Source of the DNA: Paraburkholderia sp. BL10I2N1
Lineage (GTDB): Bacteria; Pseudomonadota; Gammaproteobacteria; Burkholderiales; Burkholderiaceae
Assembly: GCF_004361815.1 (NCBI RefSeq)
Contig: NZ_SNWA01000002.1
Coordinates: 744,001 to 808,000, forward strand
DNA length: 64,000 nucleotides
Direction: 5' to 3'
Position numbers and translations under genes: made by a program. Below, one piece after another: positions 1 through 7,584 of this stretch. How positions within the stretch are numbered: position 1 is the stretch's first letter; the number at the start of each line of letters is the position of its first letter. The notes under the pieces were generated by a model. That model had not been told where the DNA came from, did not search any database, and was given only the letters and a program-made list of their open reading frames with translations.

Positions 1-1
1 A

Positions 2-553
2 AGCGCCACCGCCGACGCGAACGGCAACTACAGCCTCACGGTGACGGGCACTCCACCCTGCCTCATTTCGGCGACGGCCAACGGCATTACGCTGCATTCG
101 CTTGCATTCGCGGGTGGTACGTTCAACACGACACCAGAGACCGACCTGCTGCTCACCTTTCTCGCCGCACAGCTTGGCACGACTGAAACCGGACTCATCG
201 CTGCCCTCCCCGCCAACGCGCGGTTTCAGCAGGTGCTGGCGAACACGACCGATGTCCTGAACGCCCAGTTTGCCGTCGTCTCGAACCTGCAGCAGCGCTA
301 TGCGCTGACGCTGTCGGCGCCGAGCTTTCTGACGACGGCTTTCACAGCCGGGCAGCCAGGCGTCGATAGCGATCTCGTTGCGCTCAAAAAAGCCGGCGCG
401 ATCGACAGCAACGGCCAGCCCGATCCCGCCGCGGTCTCGCTGATGATCACAGCAGGTACCGCGCAGGCACTGCCGGTGCCACCCACTTCGACAGGCGGCA
501 CAGGCGGCACAGGCAACCCCGGCAGCGGCGGTATGGGCGTCGGCATGATGTAG
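2..553 (+). CDS. hypothetical protein, 3' end (5' end outside window)
   Basis: The reading frame is already open at base 2 and runs to a TAG at 551-553, so this is the C-terminal ~183 residues of a longer protein. The first visible residues (DANGNYSLTVTG) look like the end of a carboxypeptidase-regulatory-like or Ig-like beta module of the kind found in secreted lipoproteins. A helical Ala/Leu-rich part follows, then a Gly/Thr-rich low-complexity tail ending GGMGVGMM. I do not recognise the family and no catalytic motif is visible. The pattern suits an exported or surface protein, but the signal sequence lies outside the window. It is convergent with the DapA-like gene, 30 bp away. Confidence 0.7.
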   Translation, partial: SATADANGNYSLTVTGTPPCLISATANGITLHSLAFAGGTFNTTPETDLLLTFLAAQLGTTETGLIAALPANARFQQVLANTTDVLNAQFAVVSNLQQRYALTLSAPSFLTTAFTAGQPGVDSDLVALKKAGAIDSNGQPDPAAVSLMITAGTAQALPVPPTSTGGTGGTGNPGSGGMGVGMM

Positions 554-583
554 CCGCGCACAGCAGGCATCCAGCCTCGCCGC

Positions 584-1441
584 TCACGCCGCTGCAAGCG
601 GCTTCAGGCGCAGACGCAACGCTTCGGACGCGCGCGTCATGGGCGCGCGCAGTTCGTTTTCGATTCTGCCTTGCGCCGCCAGCGCCGCCTTCACGGGCCC
701 CGGATTCGGCTCCGCGAACATCGCGCTGACGAGCGGCGCGAGTGCATGCCAAAGCGAGCGCCCTTCGTCGAGCCTGCCTGCCGCCAGCGCACGATACAGT
801 GCGACAAAGCGCTCCGTGCACACATGGGCCGATGCAGCGATCGCACCGGCGCCGCCCATGCAAAGCGTCGTGAAGATCTCGCTATCGTTGCCGGCCAGCA
901 CGCGCAGCCGGCCGTCGAGGATCAGCGCGAGTGTCGTATCGGGCGAACCGGAACAGTCCTTGACGGCCTGAACGCGCGGATGCGCAGCGAGCGTCAGCAG
1001 GCTGTCGAGTTCGATACGAACGCCGGTGCGCGCAGGGATGTCGTAAATCACGACGGGCTTCTGGCTCAGATCGGCAAGCGACGAGAAATGATCGATCAGC
1101 CCCGCCTGCGAGGGCCGGATGTAGTACGGCGCGGAAATCAGCACACCGGCCACCGGCTGTTCGTTGAGCTGCGCGACGCGCTCGCGCAGGCTCGCCGCGT
1201 GGTTGCCCGACACGCCCGCGAGTACGGGCAGATCGCCGGCCGCCGCCAGCGTCGTTGCGAGCACGGCGTCCTGTTCGGACGCCTCGAGCGCGGCCGGTTC
1301 GCCGGTCGTCCCGAGCGCGACGAAACCCGACACGCCCGCCTTCGCATACCCTTCGATCAGCGCGCGCAACGCATCGTGATCGACCGCGCCGTTTGCGAAC
1401 GGCGTGACGAGTGGAATCCAGATCCCTGAAAAAATCGACAT
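584..1441 (-). CDS. dapA: 4-hydroxy-tetrahydrodipicolinate synthase family protein (DapA-like)
   Basis: A 285-residue class I aldolase of the DapA/N-acetylneuraminate lyase family. DapA condenses pyruvate with aspartate semialdehyde in the lysine/diaminopimelate pathway. Visible family marks are an N-terminal GIWIPLVTPF strand, the GTTGEPAALE loop, the PYYIRPSQAG segment with the Tyr and the substrate-binding Arg, and the Schiff-base Lys in VKDCSGSP. The Arg favours true DapA over other lyases of the fold, but Burkholderiaceae carry several paralogues, so the substrate is inferred. The start is set at the ATG at 1441, preceded by a GAGG ribosome site; upstream in-frame codons lack one. Length is normal (about 290-300). 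It stands alone, divergent from the HTH-ATCase gene. Confidence 0.8.
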   Translation of the reverse strand: MSIFSGIWIPLVTPFANGAVDHDALRALIEGYAKAGVSGFVALGTTGEPAALEASEQDAVLATTLAAAGDLPVLAGVSGNHAASLRERVAQLNEQPVAGVLISAPYYIRPSQAGLIDHFSSLADLSQKPVVIYDIPARTGVRIELDSLLTLAAHPRVQAVKDCSGSPDTTLALILDGRLRVLAGNDSEIFTTLCMGGAGAIAASAHVCTERFVALYRALAAGRLDEGRSLWHALAPLVSAMFAEPNPGPVKAALAAQGRIENELRAPMTRASEALRLRLKPLAAA

Positions 1442-1771
1442 GAGAATACCTCGAACGTGACCGTATCGATTCCGTTCAGCAGTGCGGGGGGAAGGTACGT
1501 CGAAGGCGGGCCTTGACTGACTGTTCCGTCGCACATCTGACGGAACAGCAGGCTCCGGTCAGATGAGCAACTGTTTTTTGGCTTTCGCGCCAGCGACCGC
1601 GCAGGTGGACACGACGCTCGCAAAAGCGATGCGTGTCGCACGAAGACGGAAGATCTGGCTGGTTTGCATGGATCGCAGTGTAACCGGCCTTAGCCCCATC
1701 CTGCAAAGGGACTCATGCGCGGCGGAGTCTGCCTGTCGCAAAAATGCTTGACTTCTCCCACCATCAAACTA

Positions 1772-1790
1772 ATATACGCACAGCGTATAT
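1772..1790. promoter_or_regulatory. perfect inverted repeat upstream of the HTH-ATCase gene (candidate operator)
   Basis: ATATACGC, a 3-base spacer ACA, then GCGTATAT: both 8-base arms are exact reverse complements. It lies 36 bp before the ATG at 1826, where an operator would overlap the promoter. A related site with TACGC/GCGTA arms recurs inside the gene at 2035-2047. The inverted repeat is seen directly; binding by the gene's own HTH domain is inference. Confidence 0.55.
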
Positions 1791-1825
1791 CAACCAGCCT
1801 TAACCACCACCGACGGGTGACCCGC

Positions 1826-3118
1826 ATGAGCGTTCCGCAACAAGCCTTCCTACGCGACGCCATGCGTCGCCTGAACATGACCCGCGAAACCTTCGCGAGC
1901 CGCATTGGCGTCTCCCGGCGGGCGCTCGACACCTGGCTCCTGCCCGACGATTCGCAGGAATCGCGCGCCATGCCCGAAATCGTCGAGCGTTTCGTGTCCG
2001 AGATCGTCGTCAACGGCGCGCCCAGCGAAAACTATACGCAAAGCGTAGATTCCCAGTCGCTGGCAAGCCAGATCCTGTTCGAAGGCCGGCCGCAACTGCT
2101 TTCCGTTGATCAATTCTCGCGCGACTCCGTCGAAGCGCTCTTTCGCGTCGCGGACATCATGCAGCCCATCGCGCGGCGCCGGAAAATCTCCCGCGTGCTG
2201 GAAGGCGCGGTGCTCGGCAACCTGTTCTTCGAGGCCAGCACCCGCACGCGCGTGAGTTTCGGTGCGGCGTTCTGCCGGCTGGGCGGCTCGGTGTGCGACA
2301 CGACCGGCTTCACGTTTTCGTCGATGGCCAAGGGCGAGTCGATCTACGACACGAGCCGCGTCATGAGCGGTTACGTCGATGCGCTGGTGATCCGCCATCC
2401 CGAGCAGGGCTCGGTCGCCGAATTCGCGCGCGCGACCAATATTCCGGTGATCAACGGCGGCGACGGCCCCGGCGAGCACCCGAGCCAGGCGCTGCTTGAC
2501 CTGTACACGATCCAGCGCGAATTCTCGCGCCTCGGCAAGATCGTCGACGGCGCGCATATTGTGCTCGTCGGCGACCTGAAATACGGCCGCACCGTGCATT
2601 CGCTCGTCAAGCTGCTGGCGCTCTATCGCGGCATCAAGTTCACGCTGGTCTCGCCGCCGATGCTCGAAATGCCGTCCTATATCCTCGAGCAGATTTCGCG
2701 CAACGGGCACGTCATCGAACAGACCCACGACCTCACGGCCGGCCTGCGTGGGGCGGACGTCGTCTACGCGACGCGCATCCAGAAGGAGCGCTTCACCGAC
2801 GAGTCGTTTGAAGGATACACGCCCGATTTCCAGATCAATCAGGCCCTGGTCGATACGGTATGCGGCGCGGACACGCTGATCATGCACCCGCTGCCGCGCG
2901 ACAGCCGGCCCGGCGCGAACGATCTGAGCGTCGACCTGAACCACGATCCGCGGCTCGCGATTTTCCGTCAGACCGATAACGGCATCCCCGTGCGCATGGC
3001 GATTTTCGCGGTGCTGCTGGGTGTCGAGAAGCTGGTCCAGCATTCGATGCGCGACGCCGCATGGCGTCCGCCGACGTATCTCGGTCCGGACGACGCGGTG
3101 TTTCACGGAATCGATTGA
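1826..3118 (+). CDS. pyrB: aspartate carbamoyltransferase with an N-terminal helix-turn-helix domain
   Basis: A 430-residue fusion. Residues ~5-60 (QQAFLRDAMRRLNMTRETFA, then SRIGVSRRALDTWL) look like an XRE-type helix-turn-helix. Residues ~85-425 are a complete ATCase, which joins carbamoyl phosphate and aspartate in pyrimidine synthesis. Catalytic marks are all present: STRTR, the FSSMAKGES loop carrying the Lys that reaches the neighbouring active site, GEHPSQALLDLYTI, and HPLPR. Ordinary PyrB chains are about 310 residues and lack the N-terminal domain. The ATG at 1826 begins the HTH; the region before it is AT-rich and palindromic, so it is not coding. No pyrI, pyrC or other pyr gene is adjacent. 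The DNA-binding role is inferred from sequence alone. Confidence 0.85.
   Translation: MSVPQQAFLRDAMRRLNMTRETFASRIGVSRRALDTWLLPDDSQESRAMPEIVERFVSEIVVNGAPSENYTQSVDSQSLASQILFEGRPQLLSVDQFSRDSVEALFRVADIMQPIARRRKISRVLEGAVLGNLFFEASTRTRVSFGAAFCRLGGSVCDTTGFTFSSMAKGESIYDTSRVMSGYVDALVIRHPEQGSVAEFARATNIPVINGGDGPGEHPSQALLDLYTIQREFSRLGKIVDGAHIVLVGDLKYGRTVHSLVKLLALYRGIKFTLVSPPMLEMPSYILEQISRNGHVIEQTHDLTAGLRGADVVYATRIQKERFTDESFEGYTPDFQINQALVDTVCGADTLIMHPLPRDSRPGANDLSVDLNHDPRLAIFRQTDNGIPVRMAIFAVLLGVEKLVQHSMRDAAWRPPTYLGPDDAVFHGID
2035..2047. promoter_or_regulatory. intragenic inverted repeat resembling the upstream palindrome
   Basis: TACGC-AAA-GCGTA, within a longer shared context (TATACGCAnAGCGTA) also found at 1772-1790. 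It lies at the junction between the HTH-coding and ATCase-coding parts of the gene. A second copy inside the gene would suit looping or roadblock autorepression. Chance is possible for a 13-base site. Confidence 0.35.
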
Positions 3119-3267
3119 GCGTCGGCCGAACGTCGCTCAAGCGTCGACGGAGCCATCGGTAACTGAGGCGAGGCATCCCTTCGACTCGCGGCGACGCACT
3201 GGGCAACGATCTCGAACTGGCGGTCAAAAGCAGTGATCGCGTCATTCCCTGCCGGCACTCGCGCGTA

Positions 3268-4356
3268 TCAGCCCCAGGCGTTCGCCGCGTTCGCTGCTGC
3301 CACCGTGCATTGCAGACCCTGCATGCGGCCCGCTTCGTCAATGGCCGCTTCGAGGTCGGCAAACGGGTACGACTTCAGTTCAACCGGTTCGAGCGACAAC
3401 TGTTTCGAGTTCACCAGTGCGACCAGCGCGAGATAGTCGGCGCCCGTGTACATGAAGTGGCCGATCAACTCCCAGTTGTTCCGCAACATCTCGCCGTACG
3501 GCACCGGCAGATCGACCTGCATGCTGCCCATCAGCACCAGCCGCCCGTTGCGGCGCAGGCTGCGAAGCGCCGCGAGCGTCGCGTTCGGATCGCCGGCCTC
3601 GCCGACCATATCGAACGCGAGATCCGCGCCACCGCCAGATGCCGAGCGGATCGCCGCGACATCGGCGGCGCCGTCGCCGGTCAGCAGAACCGGCACGACA
3701 CGGCCCCGCCCCAACTCGACCAGCGTTTGCAGCGGTTCGAGCCTGCGGCCCAGCGCGATCACCCTGCTCGCGCCGGTTGCCAGCGCAACGAGCACCGCCG
3801 CCGAGCCGAAATAGCCACTCGCTCCATTGATCACCACGGTTTCGCCCGCCGTCAGCCGACCGCGCCGCAAGCCGCCGAACGGCACGGCGAATTTGCCGAG
3901 CACCGCGAGGCGTTCAGACGAAATTCCATCGAGCCCATCGAGCGAGATCAGTGTCGACGCCGGAAACTCGGCCAGCTCGCGCCACGTGCCGTGCGGGAAA
4001 TCGGCGAGCATCGGCGCGCTGCCGGCGCTGATGCCGGTCAGGCCGATCAGCGCCTGTTCCGGCTCGCGCGTCGTTTCGTTGGCGATCCAGTGCGGGTTCA
4101 CGGCGACGCGCTGCCCGGCGCGAAATGCCAGCACGCCTTCGCCCACCGCCTCCACGCGCCCCACGCCGTTGGTCCCCGGTGAGAACGGTCCCGGCGGCAA
4201 AGCGTACGGCAGCTTGCCCTCCAGCCAGTTGCGCGTGTAGCTCAGGAGCGGCACCGCCTCCATCCTGACCAGAACGGCGCCGCGGCGTGGCGCCGGTTCA
4301 GGAATCTCGCGCAGTGCGAGCGGCGTGCCGGGTTGATCGAGTAGCCAGGCTTTCAT
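3268..4356 (-). CDS. zinc-independent MDR-family alcohol dehydrogenase / quinone oxidoreductase-like protein
   Basis: A 362-residue medium-chain dehydrogenase/reductase. The N-terminal GroES-like part carries PGPFSPGTNGVGRVEAVGEG; the Rossmann part has VVINGASGYFGSAAVLVALA for NAD(P)H binding. The Cys/His ligands of zinc alcohol dehydrogenases are absent at the catalytic positions, so it is closer to the quinone oxidoreductase branch. Substrate unknown. The ATG at 4356 has GGAGAA seven bases upstream; the GTG three bases earlier is too close to that site. It is divergent from the LysR gene at 4458 across ~100 bp, the usual layout for a LysR target, so regulation by that protein is likely. Confidence 0.8.
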   Translation of the reverse strand: MKAWLLDQPGTPLALREIPEPAPRRGAVLVRMEAVPLLSYTRNWLEGKLPYALPPGPFSPGTNGVGRVEAVGEGVLAFRAGQRVAVNPHWIANETTREPEQALIGLTGISAGSAPMLADFPHGTWRELAEFPASTLISLDGLDGISSERLAVLGKFAVPFGGLRRGRLTAGETVVINGASGYFGSAAVLVALATGASRVIALGRRLEPLQTLVELGRGRVVPVLLTGDGAADVAAIRSASGGGADLAFDMVGEAGDPNATLAALRSLRRNGRLVLMGSMQVDLPVPYGEMLRNNWELIGHFMYTGADYLALVALVNSKQLSLEPVELKSYPFADLEAAIDEAGRMQGLQCTVAAANAANAWG

Positions 4357-4457
4357 CACTGATTTCTCCAGTCGTTCGATTGATGGGACCGACGGGTTGT
4401 ACTGTAGGCTCCACCAACCTATCCTTCAAATCAATTGCTCATACACGACGTATCAAC

Positions 4458-5369
4458 ATGATTGATCTGCGTGGTATCGACCTGAACCTGCTCGTCTCGC
4501 TCGACGCGCTGCTGAGCGAATCCAACGTGACGCGCGCTGCCGCGCGGCTGCATCTCACGCAGCCGGCCGTATCGACGCAGCTCGCGAGGCTGCGCGCGAT
4601 CTTCGGCGACCCGTTGCTGATTCCCGCCGAAACCGGGCGCGGCATGACGCGCAGCGCGCGAGCGCTTGAACTCATGGAACCGCTTCACGCGGCATTGAAA
4701 AATCTCGAAGCGGTGGTTCGCCATCAGCCGAGCTTCGATCCACGCAGCGACTCGCGACGCTTCATTGTCGCGGCGCACGACAACTCGATGGCGGTGCTGG
4801 GCCTGCGACTGATGGAACGGCTGTCGAAGATCGCGGGGCGCGGCGTGCAAATCGCGTTCGCACTCGTCGATCAACCGACGGTGGCAAGCCGACTCGAACG
4901 CGGCGAGGTCGATCTGCTGCTCGGCTCAGAACGGATGATGCCGCCGACCATCAAAGCCCGGAAGCTGTACGACGAACACTTCGTCTTCGTGCAGCGCAAA
5001 GGGCATCCGCGCGGCACCGGACCACTCGATCTCGATGCCTATTGCGCGCTCGACCATGTACTCGTTTCCACGAGCGGCGGCAGTTTCTACGGCTTCATGG
5101 ACGAGCATCTCGAAGTCTTGGGACGCGAGCGGCGCGTCGTGCTGTCGGTGCAGCACTCCACGCTGGTACCCGAGCTGATCACGCAGACCGACTATGTTGC
5201 GACACTGCCCGCGCGGCTGGCCGCCCGCTACGCCGACCGCCTCGACCTGTTCGATCTGCCATTCGAAGCGCGCGGCTTTTCGCTTTTCGCGGGCTGGCAT
5301 CCGCGCAACCAGACCGATCCAGCGATCATCTGGTTACGCGAAATGCTGACAGAAATAGCGGCATTCTAA
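4458..5369 (+). CDS. LysR family transcriptional regulator
   Basis: A 303-residue LysR regulator. The winged helix-turn-helix is at residues ~5-65 (DLNLLVSLDALLSESNVTRA, then AARLHLTQPAVSTQLARLR), followed by a periplasmic-binding-type effector domain to the C-terminus. The pattern of the DNA-binding part (RGIDLNLLVSLDALL) is that of the NodD/NahR-like branch. The ATG at 4458 fits the usual LysR N-terminus; the open frame upstream runs into the neighbour. Its divergent partner is the MDR oxidoreductase, which is the most likely target. Effector unknown. Confidence 0.85.
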   Translation: MIDLRGIDLNLLVSLDALLSESNVTRAAARLHLTQPAVSTQLARLRAIFGDPLLIPAETGRGMTRSARALELMEPLHAALKNLEAVVRHQPSFDPRSDSRRFIVAAHDNSMAVLGLRLMERLSKIAGRGVQIAFALVDQPTVASRLERGEVDLLLGSERMMPPTIKARKLYDEHFVFVQRKGHPRGTGPLDLDAYCALDHVLVSTSGGSFYGFMDEHLEVLGRERRVVLSVQHSTLVPELITQTDYVATLPARLAARYADRLDLFDLPFEARGFSLFAGWHPRNQTDPAIIWLREMLTEIAAF

Positions 5370-5879
5370 AGACCTTCGCGCTGGTTACCATTGTCGGGCG
5401 AAATAATAACGGCTGGTTACAAATGGCCACCCTGCCAAATGCCATCAACTCGATATGCCGCGCTCAAGACGAACGCCATAAATATCGATGCCGTTGCAAC
5501 GAAGATGCGTGAACGAGCCTTGTTTTACAGTGCAAAACGCATAGAAGTTGTGTCTGACAGGTATTTGAAATACCTGTCATATATGCGAGTCTTTAGCAGT
5601 CCAATACGGGTCCCTTTCCAATAAAAATCCTTTAGAACGCGTCTTTACTTTTTTCGTTGTTAAGCGCAATGTGCATTGTTGAAACGCGTGTTGCCCGTTT
5701 TTTCTGTCGTTTGCCATGCGTGGTCCCGGCGCTTTTCACATGTGCCGCGTTCGCAACAAGCTTTGCCATGCGCAAGACCCGGTGGCACCTGAATTGCTGA
5801 ATGAACTGACGTCCCTTCGAAGCAGCCCGTCCTTGTATCGCGAGTCTGCGTCGACCTTTCATGGAGCAAGCAGATCGTC
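5370..5879. other. 510-bp intergenic region with no gene
   Basis: Short open frames on both strands show no family resemblance and poor codon use. The stretch is richer in A+T than its surroundings, especially 5500-5700, and contains the 25-bp palindrome at 5555-5579. It is probably the control region of the paoABC operon, which starts at 5880. Confidence 0.5.
5555..5579. promoter_or_regulatory. perfect 25-bp palindrome, candidate operator
   Basis: The left arm TGACAGGTATTT (5555-5566) and right arm AAATACCTGTCA (5568-5579) are exact reverse complements around a single central G. There is no T-run after it, so it is not a terminator. CTGACA at 5554-5559 could be a -35 element with an AT-rich CATATA about 18 bases later, so a bound repressor would cover the promoter. 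Size and symmetry suit a TetR- or GntR-type dimer. The regulator is not identifiable here. Confidence 0.6.
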
Positions 5880-6569
5880 ATGCCCAGGAATTCCGACTCC
5901 AGGGATCCGCACCAGGGATCCGCCTCTCCTAACGTCTCGCGTCGACGCTTTCTGCAATCCGCCGCAGCGGCAGCGACAGCCGGCGCAACACCTCACCTGC
6001 ATGCGCAGCAGCCCGCCGTCGCAGCGGCGCCTGCGGCCCCGCGAGCGCCAGTGCCGCCGCGCCCTGTCGCTCTGAACATCAACGGACGCGAGTACGCGCT
6101 GCATCTCGAGCCACGCGTCACGCTGCTCGATGCCCTGCGCGAATATGCCGGACTGATGGGCACGAAAAAAGGCTGCGACCGCGGGCAATGCGGCGCGTGC
6201 ACGGTACTGGTCGACGGACGGCGCATCAACTCGTGTCTGACGCTCGCCGTCATGCATGAGGGCGAGGCCATCACCACCGTCGAAGGACTTGCTCGCAACG
6301 GCACGTTGAACCCGCTGCAGCAGGCATTCGTCAAACACGATGCGTTTCAGTGCGGCTACTGCACACCCGGCCAGCTCTGTTCTGCGACCGCCATGCTTGG
6401 CGAGTTCAAGGCGGGCACGGCAAGCACCGTCACCGCTGATGTGCGAACGCGTCCTGCGCAACTCTCGGACGAAGAGATCCGCGAACGCATGAGCGGCAAC
6501 CTGTGCCGCTGCGGCGCGTATTCGAACATCGTCGCCGCGGTGCGTGCGGTGAACGAAGGCACGGCCTGA
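5880..6569 (+). CDS. paoA: periplasmic aldehyde oxidoreductase, 2Fe-2S subunit
   Basis: A 229-residue iron-sulfur subunit of a PaoABC (YagTSR)-type molybdenum aldehyde oxidoreductase, which oxidises aldehydes to acids in the periplasm. An N-terminal Tat signal (SRRRFLQSAAAAATAG) is followed by a long Ala/Pro linker. Cluster motifs are CDRGQCGACTVL near residue 98 for the plant-type 2Fe-2S site, and CGYCTPGQLC (~157) and GNLCRCGAYSNI (~205) for the second cluster. It heads a three-gene operon; paoB begins 13 bp after its stop. The ribosome site at the ATG is weak (GGAG about a dozen bases upstream). Only this subunit carries a Tat signal, so the folded complex is presumably exported together. 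Confidence 0.92.
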   Translation: MPRNSDSRDPHQGSASPNVSRRRFLQSAAAAATAGATPHLHAQQPAVAAAPAAPRAPVPPRPVALNINGREYALHLEPRVTLLDALREYAGLMGTKKGCDRGQCGACTVLVDGRRINSCLTLAVMHEGEAITTVEGLARNGTLNPLQQAFVKHDAFQCGYCTPGQLCSATAMLGEFKAGTASTVTADVRTRPAQLSDEEIRERMSGNLCRCGAYSNIVAAVRAVNEGTA

Positions 6570-6582
6570 GGAGGATCAGCCC

Positions 6583-7584
6583 ATGGAAGCGATCTCCTAC
6601 GAACGAGCCAGCGATGTCGCAGGCGCGGTGCGTGCCGCACAGCAGCCAGGCACCGTATTCATCGGCGGCGGCACGAACCTGCTCGACCTGATGAAAGGCG
6701 GTATCGCGCGCCCCCTCAGACTCGTCGACGTCACCCATATCCGCGGTCTCGATACGATCGGGTCATTGCCCGACGGCAGCCTTCGCATCGGCGCACTGGT
6801 GCGCAACAGCGATGCCGCGAATCATCCGTATGTGCGCGAACGCTATCCGCTGCTGACACAGGCTTTGCTTGCGGGCGCATCGGCGCAACTGCGCAACATG
6901 GCCACCGTCGGCGGCAACCTGATGCAGCGCACGCGTTGCCACTACTTCTACGACGTCGCTTTCGTTCAGTGCAACAAGCGTCAGCCCGGCAGCGGATGCG
7001 CTGCAATAGATGGCCATACGCGCATGCACGCCATCCTCGGCGCGAGCAGCCAATGCATCGCCGTGAATCCATCGGATATGAGCGTGGCGCTCGCGGCACT
7101 CGATGCCACGGTGCGCGTGAGCGGTCCGCGCGGCGAACGGGTGATTCCGTTTGCGGCGTTCCATCGTCTGCCAGGCGAGCGTCCCGATCTCGACACGACA
7201 TTGCAGCCCGGCGAACTTATTACATCGGTCGATCTGCCGCCGCCGCTCTTTAGCGAACACGCGCACTACCTGAAGGTGCGCGACCGCGCGAGCTATGCGT
7301 TTGCGCTCGTCTCGGTCGCGGCGGCGTTGCAGCTCGACGGCAACACGGTGAAGAACGTGCGTATCGCGCTGGGAGGCGTGGCGCACAAGCCGTGGCGCGC
7401 GAGTGTCGCCGAACAGATGCTCACCGGCGCGCCGCTCACCGATGCAACGCTGCACTCCGCCGCAGCCGCCGCTTTGCGCGACGCGCATCCACAGCGCGAC
7501 AACGCGTTCAAGGTGCAACTCGCGCAGCGCGCCATCGTGCGTGCCCTCAAGCAGGCTGCAGGCGAACCAGGAGGCTTCGCATGA
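6583..7584 (+). CDS. paoB: periplasmic aldehyde oxidoreductase, FAD-binding subunit
   Basis: A 333-residue FAD subunit of the CoxM/XdhB family that passes electrons between the 2Fe-2S clusters and an acceptor. The FAD-binding loop TVFIGGGTNLLDLMKGG is near residue 23, and QLRNMATVGGNLMQRTRC near residue 105. The following Cys-rich stretch (RTRCHYFYDVAFVQCN, then GSGC) matches the insertion that holds an extra 4Fe-4S cluster in PaoB-type proteins. A GAGGAGG ribosome site precedes the ATG at 6583. The stop overlaps the start of paoC in an ATGA, so the two are translationally coupled. Confidence 0.92.
   Translation: MEAISYERASDVAGAVRAAQQPGTVFIGGGTNLLDLMKGGIARPLRLVDVTHIRGLDTIGSLPDGSLRIGALVRNSDAANHPYVRERYPLLTQALLAGASAQLRNMATVGGNLMQRTRCHYFYDVAFVQCNKRQPGSGCAAIDGHTRMHAILGASSQCIAVNPSDMSVALAALDATVRVSGPRGERVIPFAAFHRLPGERPDLDTTLQPGELITSVDLPPPLFSEHAHYLKVRDRASYAFALVSVAAALQLDGNTVKNVRIALGGVAHKPWRASVAEQMLTGAPLTDATLHSAAAAALRDAHPQRDNAFKVQLAQRAIVRALKQAAGEPGGFA

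Noticed and set aside
1850-3106. 418-codon minus-strand frame opposite the HTH-ATCase gene
   Set aside because: Shadow of the coding strand; the plus strand has all ATCase motifs.
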